Shown here: positions 1-8,690 of the stretch, in pieces
Layout: each line of letters begins with the position of its first letter
How positions within the stretch are numbered: position 1 is the stretch's first letter
Source of the DNA: Myxococcus sp046520405
GTDB lineage: Bacteria > Myxococcota > Myxococcia > Myxococcales > Myxococcaceae
Direction of reading: 5' to 3'
DNA length: 64,000 bases
Assembly (NCBI GenBank): GCA_046520405.1
Contig: JBKGHI010000012.1
Coordinates: 1 to 64,000 of the forward strand
The notes under the pieces: model-generated
The model's database searches: none
The model's input: the letters and a program-made list of their open reading frames with translations, nothing else
What the model was told of the DNA's origin: nothing
Program-made: the position numbers and the translations under genes

Positions 1-175
1 CCGCGTCCCCGCGCGCCAGCAGGGTGTCCAGGTCCGGCAGCTCCGCCGCGAGCACGGAGGCCACCAGCACCGCGCGGTCCGTGGGCGAGGCGCGCTCCGG
101 AGCGCCGGGACGCACGTCGGGCCTTCGCAGGGCGCCAATGGCGAGTCCGAGCAGTCCGTGGGTGAGGTTGTCCAT
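1..175 (-). CDS. YdjM/DUF457-type membrane metal-dependent hydrolase, N-terminal part only
   Basis: The reading frame starts at the ATG at 173-175 and leaves the window at base 1, so only about 58 N-terminal residues are visible. The opening MDNLTHGLLGLAIGALRRPD, with a later AAELPDLDTLLARGD, is typical of the YdjM/LexA-binding inner-membrane hydrolase family (PF04307). These begin with an MDxxTHxLxG motif carrying a putative metal-binding His and Asp, followed by membrane helices. What it cleaves is unknown for most members. The product is inferred from this N-terminus alone; the membrane part lies outside the window. Confidence 0.72.
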   Translation of the reverse strand, partial: MDNLTHGLLGLAIGALRRPDVRPGAPERASPTDRAVLVASVLAAELPDLDTLLARGDA

Positions 176-256
176 GGCGGGGCTTCGTCTACCGCCCCCA
201 GGCCCGCGTGGCCAGCGGCGGGGGAGGGGGCACCCGCCCGGCCCCTGAGACGACGA

Positions 257-289
257 AGCGGGACGCCAGGAGTCCGCTGGCGTCCCGCT
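257..289 (-). terminator. Hairpin terminator downstream of the secreted hydrolase
   Basis: A perfect 12-bp inverted repeat (AGCGGGACGCCA / TGGCGTCCCGCT) with a 9-nt loop lies 44 nt after the stop codon of the gene ending at 333. It has no T-tract, as is common in very GC-rich genomes. It also lies between that gene and the upstream end of the partial hydrolase, so it insulates the two same-strand genes. Confidence 0.6.
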
Positions 290-332
290 CCAGGTGTGGC
301 GTCACCGGGCCAGGCCCGGCGTCAGGCGGTGA

Positions 333-1643
333 CTACCCGCCCAGCGCGCCGTTGATGAGCGGCGCGACAATCTGCATGCCCGGGTCCTCGGCGTTGTAGC
401 CGTTGGCGGGCTCGTAGATGCGGACGCGCTGGTTGCCGTTGATCCACCGCGACAGGAACGTGTCCATGCCCACGAACTCGCTGTAGCACTTGTACGTCTG
501 GCTCCACGGGAACTCGAGGTACTCGTACCAGTGGCGCTTCTTCTCCATCTGCTGGCAGGCGTGCGCGCCGATGAAGGTGATGATGGTGCTGCAGTGGCTC
601 TGGTTGATGGCGCGCTCGTGCGGGATGAAGTAGCTGAAGTTGTTGTACTTGTTCAGCTCCGTGACGAGCGCGTCCTGGTCCTGCTTCCAGTAGCCGTGCA
701 CGGACTCCTTGTCGTTGGGCGTGTGGAAGCGCTCATACGAGAAGCGCGAATAGTTGTAGTCGCGCGTGTAGCCCGTGTAGGCGAGCTGGTCGTTGGGGAA
801 CTCCTGCGCCACCATGCGGTTGATGGTGCCGAAGTCGTTCTGGCTGAACGTGGCCGGCAGCAGCGAGAAGACGGAGTTCAGGTTCCACGACTGGCGAATC
901 TTGTCGTGCAGCCCGCGCGAGCGGAAGTTCGCGTTGGGCGCCAGGAAGATGGGGCCGGAGTCGTTGAGCAGGTAGCCCTGCGCCGGGTTCATGATCTTGC
1001 GCAGGAAGTAGTAGCCGGCCGCCGTCGCCGTGCCACCCGCGCTGTAGCCCGTCATCAGCATCTTCTGGACGTTGGGGAACTGCGTCTTCGCGTAGTTCGC
1101 CACCGCCAGCGTGTTGACGTAGCCGTTGTGGTGCCACGTCAGCGGCGGGTTCTGCCCCGTCGAGTCCACGTAGGTGGCCACGTTGTTGCCCACGTGCACG
1201 TCACCGGTGCAGTACGGCACGTAGACGATGTTCCAACCCTTGGTCACCAGGTCCGTCTTGCTGCGGCCCGGCAGGCCCGGGTCCGCGCCGTTGACGAGCG
1301 GCGACACGTACTTGGCCGTGAACTGGGTGATGTAGTCGTCACCAATGCCGTTCGGGTTGGCGGCGCCCAGCAGGCCCGCGCGGCCGCTACACGTGTCGTA
1401 ATCCCAGCACGCGCCGCCACCCTCGAACAGGAACATCAGGTTGGGCGAGCCCGTCCGGTGCACCCAGAACTTGAACTGGGAGCCATTGCCACACTTGGTT
1501 CCCGGCAGCTCCACCTTCTGCCAGTTGTAGTTGTTGCCTCCGTCGACGAGCACGTCGACGATGCCGGACACGATGACCTCCGCACCAGCGACAGCAGGCG
1601 CGAGCGCGGCGGCCGTGAGTCCAGCCAGCATCAGGTTCTTCAT
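333..1643 (-). CDS. Secreted pectin-acetylesterase-family hydrolase
   Basis: This 436-residue protein begins with a Sec signal peptide (MKNLMLAGLTAAALAPAVAGA). Its core looks like the pectinacetylesterase/NOTUM family of alpha/beta hydrolases: an oxyanion-type segment FLFEGGGACWDYDTC near residue 72, WNIVYVPYCTGDVHVG near 137, and a nucleophile elbow GYSAGGTAT near 200. A DSGP segment follows, with a cysteine-rich C-terminal half. Members deacetylate polysaccharides or release acyl groups from proteins. A strong ribosome site (GGAGGT) precedes the ATG. It is transcribed alone, with a hairpin after its stop. The family assignment is good; the substrate cannot be read from sequence. Confidence 0.75.
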   Translation of the reverse strand: MKNLMLAGLTAAALAPAVAGAEVIVSGIVDVLVDGGNNYNWQKVELPGTKCGNGSQFKFWVHRTGSPNLMFLFEGGGACWDYDTCSGRAGLLGAANPNGIGDDYITQFTAKYVSPLVNGADPGLPGRSKTDLVTKGWNIVYVPYCTGDVHVGNNVATYVDSTGQNPPLTWHHNGYVNTLAVANYAKTQFPNVQKMLMTGYSAGGTATAAGYYFLRKIMNPAQGYLLNDSGPIFLAPNANFRSRGLHDKIRQSWNLNSVFSLLPATFSQNDFGTINRMVAQEFPNDQLAYTGYTRDYNYSRFSYERFHTPNDKESVHGYWKQDQDALVTELNKYNNFSYFIPHERAINQSHCSTIITFIGAHACQQMEKKRHWYEYLEFPWSQTYKCYSEFVGMDTFLSRWINGNQRVRIYEPANGYNAEDPGMQIVAPLINGALGG

Positions 1644-1856
1644 TCGGGGACCTCCGGGTTTAGTTGGAAAACCTGTGTATACAATGGCGTTGCATCAGAG
1701 TCAGGAGGTTTGTGGTTGTTTCATGTTGCCGACGCGAGTCCTGGCGGTGCTGCGTTGCGCCAAGGACATGCCGCGATGCGGCATCGTGTGTAATGCATTG
1801 CGCTATCTCTCGGAGGGAGGTTGCCGCCACCACGCCGTGCGCGGTATTCGGGCGGC

Positions 1857-2530
1857 ATGGCCGTGAATGCATGGAGGAAGGGCCTGCCCGGCCTTGTGGT
1901 GGCATTGGGTCTGGTGGTGGCGGCGCTGGTCTATGCGCTCCGTCAGGACCCGGAGCCCGTGACGCCGGAGGCGCCGTCGCGGAGCAGGCCGCCGCGCCCT
2001 CGGCGCCGCAGACCGTGGCGCGCACGTCACCGCCTTCACCGCGAGCCACACCGCCCCCGCCGCCGCTGGACCTGACGCGGCCGCCCGAGCCGGAGCCCGA
2101 CGACAACACGCCCAAGGTGCACCCGGTGGACCTGCAGGTGATTCGCGCGAAGCTGCCCGACAACCTCTACTGGCGGATGGCCGCGCCCACGCAGGACGCC
2201 GGGGAGCTGGAGCGCCGCGCAGCGGAGGACCGCCGCTGGAACGAGCTCTACGGCAAGGTGCTGTCGGCCGACGCCACGGTGGAGCAGATTCACGAGTACT
2301 ACGGGCACCGCCGCAAGGTGTCCCAGGACTTCATCACCTTCTCCACGGAGGTGCTGGCCCAGTTCGGTGACGTGATGCCGGAGCGGGACCGGGGCCTCTA
2401 CGAGCTGAGCATCAACATGCACCGCACGCGGCTGGCGGACCTGCCGGGCCAGGAGCAGGACGCGCTCGAACGCCGGGAAGCCCAGGAGCGCCGCCGCGAG
2501 GCCTGGCGCCAGGGCCAGCAGGTGCCCTGA
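1857..2530 (+). CDS. Membrane-anchored hypothetical protein, interrupted by an apparent frameshift
   Basis: The ATG at 1857 opens a frame with a positively charged start and one hydrophobic helix (GLPGLVVALGLVVAALVYAL), then runs into low-complexity Arg/Pro. The downstream frame (from about 1983 to the TGA at 2528-2530) continues naturally with an Ala/Pro-rich linker and a charged helical domain (KLPDNLYWRMAAPTQDAGEL onward, many Glu/Arg). Joining the two needs one added base around 1965-1982. The intact product would be about 225 residues: a single membrane anchor, a linker and an alpha-helical outer domain. I do not recognise the family. If the frameshift is real, only a short anchor peptide is made. 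Confidence 0.5.
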
Positions 2531-2549
2531 GCGCCGCGCCCGAGGCGGC

Positions 2550-2579
2550 GGGACAGTGTCCACCCGTGGACACTGTCCC
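2550..2579 (+). terminator. Strong hairpin terminator
   Basis: A perfect 14-bp inverted repeat (GGGACAGTGTCCAC / GTGGACACTGTCCC) with only two central bases lies 20 nt after the stop at 2530. It separates the membrane-anchored protein from the following histidine kinase gene. No T-run follows. Confidence 0.65.
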
Positions 2580-2677
2580 AGTCAGCGTGACCCTGAAGCC
2601 GAGGGGGGGAACGAGGCGCCTCCCCGGGGCGGGGCGAATGTTGGCTGCCGTGCAGATTTCTGGCGCGTGACAGTGGG

Positions 2678-4411
2678 GTGGGCGCGGCGGAAGTGTTAAG
2701 CGGCAGGGACATCGCCTTGGCCCGTTCTCACACCGACCGCTTGGAATCTCATTCGACCGGACAAGACCCTGCTGGCGCCGGCCACGACGGGTCGGACGCC
2801 ACGGGGCTGGATACCGCCCTGCTGGACCAGATGCCGGAAGCGGTCGTGGTCTGCTCGCTGGACGCCGTCTGCGTCCATGTGAACCCCATGATGGAGCGGC
2901 ACCTGGGCCGGCCCCAGCAGGAGCTTCTCGGCAGGGTGCTCTGGGACCTGCACCCCGAATGGACGGAGCGCCCCTTCCAGGAGCGCTTCTCCCAGGTGGC
3001 GCGGACCGGCGAGGCCGCGGAGCTCGAATGTCACAGCGACGCCCAGGACCGCTGGTTCGTGAAGCGGTTGTTCCGTGTCCACGCGCGCGTCGTCCTGTCC
3101 TCGCGTGAAATCACCGCGGAGAAGAAGCAGGAGGCGACGCTCCGGGCCCTCTACGACGAGATGCGCCGGGCGCAGCGGCACGCGGCCTTCCTGGCCCAGG
3201 CCAGCGAGGTGCTGGCGTCCTCGCTGGAGCACGACCTCATCCTGCAGCGCATGGCCCACCTGGCCGTCCCCATCCTGGCGGATGCGTGCTCGGTGGACCT
3301 GCCCACGCCGGACGGCGACGTGCGCCGCGCCGCCGTGGCCTTCTCCAAGCCGGCGCTGGCGGCCCCGGCGCACGACTTCCAGACGCGCTTCCCCATCCGC
3401 CTGGAGGACCCGGGCGGCATCGGCAAGGTGCTGCGCACCGGCATCACCGAGTTCACCCCCGACTTCGCCGCCACGCTCGCCGCCTCGCAGGGGCGCAACC
3501 TGGAGTACCGGCGGGCCGTGGAGGCGCTGGGCATCAGCGCGTTCATCATCGTCCCGCTCATCAGCCGGGGCCGGGTGCTGGGCGCGCTCACGTTGCTGAC
3601 CTCGGAGTCCCGGCGCCGGTACACCGAGGCGGACGTGCGGCTGGCGGAGGACCTGGCCCGCCGCGCCGCCACCTCGCTGGACAACGGCCGGCTCTACAAG
3701 GAAGCGCAGGAGGCGGTGCGCGCCCGGGACTCCTTCCTGTCGGTGGCGTCCCACGAACTCAACACGCCGCTCACCTCGCTGACGCTCAACATCCAGGCGC
3801 TGCGGCGGGACATGGAGCCGCGCGCCAGCGGCGCCGCGTCCCCAGAAGCGCTGTCGGCGAAGGTGGTGGCCGTGCAGCGGCAGGTCTCCCGCCTGTCCAG
3901 TCTGGTGCGCGAGCTGCTGGACGTGTCCCGCATCACCGCGGGGCGGCTGCGGCTGGAGCGAGAGGATTTGGACCTGGCCGCGCTCACCCGCGAGGTGGTG
4001 CCCCGCTTCTCCGAGGACCTGGCGCGCGCCGGCTGCGAGCTGCGCCTGGACGCGCGCGGCCCCGCCATCGGCCACTGGGACCGGCTGCGGCTGGAGCAGG
4101 TGCTTCAGAACCTGCTCTCCAACGCCATCAAGTATGGCCGGGGCCGCCCCATTGACGTGCGGGTGGAGGCGGATGAGGCGCACGCCTGGCTGACGGTGAA
4201 GGACGAAGGCGTGGGCATTCCGCCGGAAGGGCACGCGCGCCTCTTCCAGCGCTTCGAGCGGCTGGCCAGCGAGCGGCACTACGGCGGGCTGGGGCTGGGC
4301 CTCTGGATTGTGAAGCAGATTGTGGACGCCATGGAGGGCCGCATCCTGGTGGAGAGCGCGCCCGGCCAGGGCTCTACCTTCACCGTGGAGCTTCCGCGCC
4401 AACGGGCGTGA
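2678..4411 (+). CDS. Sensor histidine kinase (PAS-GAF-HisKA-HATPase)
   Basis: This 577-residue kinase has no membrane segment. A PAS domain spans about 46-150 (MPEAVVVCSLDAVCVHVN) and a GAF domain about 165-340. The HisKA dimerisation helix carries the phospho-accepting His in SHELNTPLTSL (near residue 359). The ATPase domain has an N-box (NLLSNAIKYG), G1 (DEGVGI) and G2 (GGLGLGLWIVKQI) from about 465. It is an orphan: no response regulator is adjacent, which is usual in myxobacteria. The frame begins at a GTG (2678) without a clear ribosome site, so the true start could lie downstream. Its last 32 bases overlap the convergent helicase gene. Confidence 0.9.
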   Translation: MGAAEVLSGRDIALARSHTDRLESHSTGQDPAGAGHDGSDATGLDTALLDQMPEAVVVCSLDAVCVHVNPMMERHLGRPQQELLGRVLWDLHPEWTERPFQERFSQVARTGEAAELECHSDAQDRWFVKRLFRVHARVVLSSREITAEKKQEATLRALYDEMRRAQRHAAFLAQASEVLASSLEHDLILQRMAHLAVPILADACSVDLPTPDGDVRRAAVAFSKPALAAPAHDFQTRFPIRLEDPGGIGKVLRTGITEFTPDFAATLAASQGRNLEYRRAVEALGISAFIIVPLISRGRVLGALTLLTSESRRRYTEADVRLAEDLARRAATSLDNGRLYKEAQEAVRARDSFLSVASHELNTPLTSLTLNIQALRRDMEPRASGAASPEALSAKVVAVQRQVSRLSSLVRELLDVSRITAGRLRLEREDLDLAALTREVVPRFSEDLARAGCELRLDARGPAIGHWDRLRLEQVLQNLLSNAIKYGRGRPIDVRVEADEAHAWLTVKDEGVGIPPEGHARLFQRFERLASERHYGGLGLGLWIVKQIVDAMEGRILVESAPGQGSTFTVELPRQRA

Positions 4412-6498
4412 CGAGGTGCGTGCGCACGCCCGAGGACACCACCCAGAGCTGATGGGAGGTGCGCGTCACCGCCACGTGCAGGCGGCGGCGTGACTCGTCG
4501 TCCATCGGGTAGGCCCGCGCCGTCGCGTCCGGGAGGATGACGTAGTCGAACTCCAGGCCCTTCACGCTGCCCACGTCGGTGACGTCCACGCCAGGCTCGA
4601 AGGTGAACTCGCCGTCGCTCACCAGCCGCGCCCAGGGCTGGTCGGCGACGACGCGGTAGATGGCCTGCGCGGACTCCGGGCTGCTGGCGATGACCCCCAC
4701 CGACGCGTGAGGCTCGCGGGCGACCAGGTCCCGCAGCGCCTCGCCGATGAAGAGCTGGGCCTGGGCCTCGTCCGGGAAGTGGTGGAATCCCACCGGGGCG
4801 CCCGCGCGGCCGGTGACGGCGGCCTCCGGGGCCTGCGCGCCAAGCACCTGCCGCGCCAGCTCCACCACGGGCCGGGGGCAGCGGTAGGAGACCTGGAGGC
4901 GGCAGGTGGCGGCGTCGCGGATGTCCAGCTCGTTGAGTACGGCGGGCCAGCCCGCGAAGCCCGCGTCCGTCTGCTGCATCTCGTCGCCCGCCAGCGTGCA
5001 GCTCTTGCCCTTGCCCAGCAGTTGCCGGACGGCGAACAGCTCGAAGAGGGAGAAGTCCTCGGCCTCGTCCAGCACCACGTGCGCCAGCCGCTCCAGGCCC
5101 AGCGAGGTGTGCTGGGCCTTGAGGAACATCAGGACGGGCAAATCATCCAGGTCCACCGTGCCGGCCATGGCGTCCGGGGTGTCGTCTTCAATGGCGCGCC
5201 CGTCCACGGTGACGAGCCGCTCCGCGTCGGTGATGTCCTTTAACGCCTTGGACAGCGGCGTGGCGAGTTGGAGGCGCGTGTGCTCCAGCGTCTCGTCAAT
5301 GGCGGTGCGGGGCAGCTCGCCCTTGGCGGCCGTCACGACGCTCTCCAGGAAGCGCCGGTCCATGTACGCGTCCGCCATCCGCGTGCGCAGCCGCTCCAGG
5401 GTGGTGCCCGCGTCCGACTTCGGCACGCCCACGCGGGCGGCCAGCGCGCGCCGCAGGGTGGGGTGGCGCTTGAGGCGCGCCACCAGCGGCGGCGTGTCGT
5501 GCCACAGCTTGATGCCGGGCAGGTTGAAGGCGGAGCGCGCGGTGGCCAGCAGCCACGCGTCCCGCGTCTGCACGGCCACGTTGCCCAGGCCCAGCGGCGC
5601 CAGCAGCCGGCGGGACAGCCGCGCCAGCCCTTCCTCCGGGACGATGAGCTTCATGCGCGCCTGGGGGAACTTCTGCGGGTCGTCGAAGGCCAGCTTCGCC
5701 AGCCGGTGCAGCGCCACCGTCGTCTTGCCGCTGCCCGCGCTGCCCAGCACCAGCAACGGCCGGTCCGGGCCGGTGCTGAGGGCCTCGTACTGCTCGGCGT
5801 CCAGCATGGCGGTGACGCCGAAGGCATCCTCGATGCGCCGCGCGCCCTTGCCCGTGCCCAGGAACTCCGGCCGCGCCGCCGTGCCCGCGCCGCCCGACTG
5901 GAGCGTGGCGAAGTCACGGCTCACGCTGCGCCAGGTGCCGTCCTCGGTGCGCTCCAGCACCAGCGCCGGAGATGATGCGCGTCAGCACGCCGCGCTCGAT
6001 GACGACCAGCCGGCGCGTCTCCACGCTGCCCTCGGCGAGCCGCTCCCCGAAGTACTCCTCGTAGTCGTCGCCTTCCTCGTAGCAGTAGAAGACGCGGGCC
6101 ACGGGCGCGAAGCGCCAGTCAATCACGCGCACCCCGGCGCCCACGTCCGCGAAGGTGGTGCGGCCCAGCAGGTAGTCGCGCGGGCCGCCTTCGCCATTGA
6201 GGCGCAGGTGCGCGAAGTAGGGGGCCTGTGGGTCCGGCAGCTTCACGCTCTCCTGGCGCTCCATGAGGGAGCGCATCTGGTTCATCTGCGCGAAGATGTG
6301 CGGCAGGTCCGCCACGGCCGCGGTGGAAGCGTCGTCGCGCAGGACCTGCAACTGGGCGACAAGCCCTTGCGCGTCCTGTCCGCGCGCGGACTTGCGCCTC
6401 GCCACTTCCAGCGTGGACTGAACACGGGCCAGCAAGGCCTCTTCCTCGGCGATGATGGCGCGGGCATGGTCCGGCAGCGACGCCTCGACATGGCTCAT
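4380..6498 (-). CDS. UvrD/HelD-like superfamily 1 helicase, split by a frameshift
   Basis: Two frames on the minus strand make one protein. The N-terminal part (start ATG 6498, MSHVEASLPDHARAIIAEEE) is a coiled coil followed by the DYLLGRTTFADVGAGVRVIDWR segment typical of HelD-like proteins. The rest (from about 5966 to the TGA at 4380) has Walker A GSAGSGKTTVALHRL, Walker B VVLDEAEDFS, SYRCPRP, and late motifs SVKGLEFDYVILPDA and LHVAVTRTSHQLWVV. Such proteins move on DNA or eject stalled RNA polymerase. The frames meet at about 5962-5968: restoring two bases (probably a GC pair in a GCGC run) would read ISGALVLERTEDGTW. If the lesion is real, the gene yields only an N-terminal fragment. 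Confidence 0.75.
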
Positions 6499-6569
6499 GC
6501 GCGGCAAGGTGAACCTCGGCGCCGTAAGCGTCAACCTGTTGTTTTTCCTGAGAGAAATGCTGTTTTTTT

Positions 6570-6582
6570 GGTACTCTGTACC
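6570..6582. promoter_or_regulatory. Palindrome in the helicase/spermidine-synthase divergent promoter region
   Basis: GGTAC-TCT-GTACC is a perfect inverted repeat lying 15 bp before the ATG at 6597 and in the region between two divergent genes. The surrounding bases (T-runs at 6541-6569) are unusually AT-rich for this genome. A weak sigma-70-like pair CTGAGA-N18-TACTCT overlaps the palindrome, so a protein bound there would block the promoter. The operator role is inferred. Confidence 0.3.
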
Positions 6583-6596
6583 AGGAAGGGATGGAC

Positions 6597-7505
6597 ATGC
6601 GCGGCGTGACCCAGCGGCTGCTGCTGGTGGGGCTGGCGTTCCTGGCATGTACGGCCTTTGCCACCCGCAAGGTCCTGTACGAAAAGGAATCCCCCTACAC
6701 CCTCATCTCCGTGACGGAGGACGAGGAAGGACGCCGCTACCTGGGCTTCGATGCCTCGGGGGCCCTGCAGAGCGTCGTCCGGCCGGGCAAGCCACTGGAC
6801 CTGGTGCTGCCGTACACGCAGGTGTCCATGGCGGGGCTGGCCTACGTGCCCGAGCCCAAACGCATCCTCATCATCGGCCTGGGCGGCGGGGCCATGCCCA
6901 TGTTCCTCCGCAAGGTGGTGCCCAAGGCGCACATCGACGTGGTGGACATCGACCCGGACGTGGTGACGGTGGCCAGGAACTACTTCGGCTTCAAGGAGGA
7001 CGCGAGCCTGCGTGCACACGTGGGCGACGGCCGGCGCTTCATCGAAGCCGACCGGCCCACGTATGACCTCATCTTCCTGGATGCCTATGGCCCGGACAGC
7101 ATCCCCGAGCACCTGGCCACGCAGGAGTTCCTGGCGTCGGTGCGGGTGAAGCTGAGCCCCCGTGGCGCGGTGGTGGGGAACGTGTGGGCCTTCCCGCCCA
7201 ACCGCCTCTACGACGCCATGGTGCACACGTGGCAGGTGGCCTTCACGCAGCTGCACGAGTTCATCGTGCCGCAGAGCTCGAACCGCATCCTGGTGGGCCT
7301 GGGGTATCAGGACAAGGTGTCGGCGAAGACGCTGGCGGGACGCGCGGAGAAGCTGGAGCGCGCCAGGAACGTGCCGTTCGATTTGAGCGGCCTGGTGGAC
7401 CGGGGCTTCACGGACGCCACGGAGCGGCAGCCGCGCGGCAAGGTGTTGAAGGACGCGGACCTGCGGAAGCCCGCGTCTGTGAACACGCCGGCGCAGGTCC
7501 GCTGA
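6597..7505 (+). CDS. Spermidine-synthase-like methyltransferase-fold protein, exported
   Basis: The start at 6597 has AGGAAGG seven bases upstream; an in-frame ATG at 6591 sits too close to it. The N-terminus is a signal peptide or anchor (LLLVGLAFLACTAFA). The core is the spermidine synthase fold: nucleotide-binding ILIIGLGGGAMPMFL, acidic VDIDPDVVTVAR, GDGRRF, and LIFLDAYGPDSIPEHL, the last corresponding to the catalytic Asp-Ala-Tyr region of aminopropyltransferases. Many bacterial relatives are annotated fused MFS/spermidine synthase but their substrate is unknown; here the MFS half is absent and an export signal is present instead. Polyamine synthesis is therefore not certain. Confidence 0.75.
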   Translation: MRGVTQRLLLVGLAFLACTAFATRKVLYEKESPYTLISVTEDEEGRRYLGFDASGALQSVVRPGKPLDLVLPYTQVSMAGLAYVPEPKRILIIGLGGGAMPMFLRKVVPKAHIDVVDIDPDVVTVARNYFGFKEDASLRAHVGDGRRFIEADRPTYDLIFLDAYGPDSIPEHLATQEFLASVRVKLSPRGAVVGNVWAFPPNRLYDAMVHTWQVAFTQLHEFIVPQSSNRILVGLGYQDKVSAKTLAGRAEKLERARNVPFDLSGLVDRGFTDATERQPRGKVLKDADLRKPASVNTPAQVR

Positions 7506-7506
7506 G

Positions 7507-7545
7507 CGCCCCAGGACGGACATCCCTCGCTGGGAATCTGGGGCG
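7507..7545. terminator. Shared terminator between convergent genes
   Basis: An 8-bp inverted repeat (CGCCCCAG / CTGGGGCG) with a 23-nt loop fills the 51-bp gap between the spermidine-synthase-like gene and the convergent LysR gene. It can act in both directions. The long loop makes it weaker than others in the window. Confidence 0.4.
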
Positions 7546-7556
7546 GGGGGACGGCT

Positions 7557-8492
7557 TCAACGCTTCGCCCAGGGCGGGGACCACGCCTTGGGGTGTCGAT
7601 AGATGCCCTGTCGGGCGTCGAGGTACGCGCGGAGCTTCGTGAGCGCCGGATGTGCGTTGTCGCTTCGCCAGACCAGGGAGTGTGGGTACACGAGCATCGG
7701 ATTGCGGATGGGGATGCGGCGGAGGTTGTACTCGGAAGGCCACACCAGCCGGATGTGTTCACCGACCAGCGTGGCCAGCTTCGGCGAATCCGCGAGCACC
7801 TCCAGGAGCGCGTCGATGCCGAAGTCGGGACCGAGGGTGTCGATGGTGAGCCCGAACCTCGTGGCGAGCTCGTCGTAATAGGCAGCCCACTCCGTTCCTG
7901 GAACGATGAAGGGCATCCAGACCTTGTGCCTGGCCAGCTCGCCGGGTATCACGGAGGCCGCCGAGGCGAGCGTGTGCCGCTGGCTTGTCAGGAGTTCCAC
8001 GGGGTCGTCGAGCACGCGGGTCGCCACGACGCCCTCGGTCAGGTGTCGCGAGGGACGGGGGATGGCGCGAAACGTCGCGTCAATGGCCCCTTCCCGCACC
8101 GCGGCCACGGCGCTCTTCGCGTCGAAGAGATGCGTGACGACATCGATTTCAATCTCGGGATGCGCGCTGTGGAAGTCCCGAAGAATGCGCGCGCTCCCGA
8201 GGTTCGGCCTGACCACGTCGACCCGGAGCCGGCGGCGGCCAGGACGCACCGAGTCCGCCGCCCGCTCCGCCGCTTCAAGGAGGCCGCGCGCGTGAGGAAG
8301 GAATACCTGGCCGTCGAGGGTGAGCTGGATGCCACGCGGCGTCCGGACGAACAGCCGCACGCCAAGGGAGGACTCAAGCGCGGCGATACGCTTGGAGACG
8401 GCCTGCTGCGTGAGTGACAGCCTCGACGCCGCTTCCTGGAACCGCCCCGCGTCGGCAACGGCAATGAAGGTCCGCACCCCATCGAAATCCAT
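7557..8492 (-). CDS. LysR-family transcriptional regulator
   Basis: At 311 residues it has the usual family length. The N-terminal winged helix-turn-helix is clear (FIAVADAGRFQEAASRLSLT, then SKRIAALESSLGVRLFVR), followed by a linker helix and a substrate-binding-like effector domain (RLRVDVVRPNLGSARILRDF onward). It is divergent from an acetyltransferase gene 198 bp away, and the intergenic space holds an ATC-N9-GAT LysR box. It therefore probably controls that gene and itself. The inducer is unknown. Confidence 0.92.
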   Translation of the reverse strand: MDFDGVRTFIAVADAGRFQEAASRLSLTQQAVSKRIAALESSLGVRLFVRTPRGIQLTLDGQVFLPHARGLLEAAERAADSVRPGRRRLRVDVVRPNLGSARILRDFHSAHPEIEIDVVTHLFDAKSAVAAVREGAIDATFRAIPRPSRHLTEGVVATRVLDDPVELLTSQRHTLASAASVIPGELARHKVWMPFIVPGTEWAAYYDELATRFGLTIDTLGPDFGIDALLEVLADSPKLATLVGEHIRLVWPSEYNLRRIPIRNPMLVYPHSLVWRSDNAHPALTKLRAYLDARQGIYRHPKAWSPPWAKR

Positions 8493-8565
8493 ATCACCCG
8501 CCTTCGCTTTCGCCCGTGTCGCCAGGGAGGGTAGCGCAGGGGCTTGTCACCAGGCCAGGGAGGGG

Positions 8566-8608
8566 CACAACCCGTGGTTGTGTCTCAGTGGATATCAAGT
8601 TGTTTGAT
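8566..8608. promoter_or_regulatory. LysR-type operator region
   Basis: Two dyads lie 11 bp apart in the divergent gap: CACAAC-N5-GTTGTG (8566-8582) and ATC-N9-GAT (8594-8608), the latter matching the T-N11-A consensus of LysR regulators. The second overlaps a possible -35 box TTGATG (8604-8609), followed after 18 bp by TAGGTT, driving the acetyltransferase. This spacing (recognition site, then activation site at -35) is the usual LysR arrangement. Confidence 0.55.
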
Positions 8609-8690
8609 GCCTTCGAGCCGCGCTGGCTAGGTTCTGGTTGAACGGCACGCACGCATCCCGTGGCTGCCATGAGTCCAGGAGAACCGTCCC

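Noticed and set aside
2696..4402. 568-residue open frame opposite the histidine kinase
   Set aside because: Kinase motifs H, N, G1 and G2 fix the plus strand as coding; the opposite frame is typical GC-skew shadow.
4380..6498. Two separate genes for the helicase halves
   Set aside because: Each half lacks what the other has, the phases meet within a few bases, and the C-terminal frame has no start or ribosome site.
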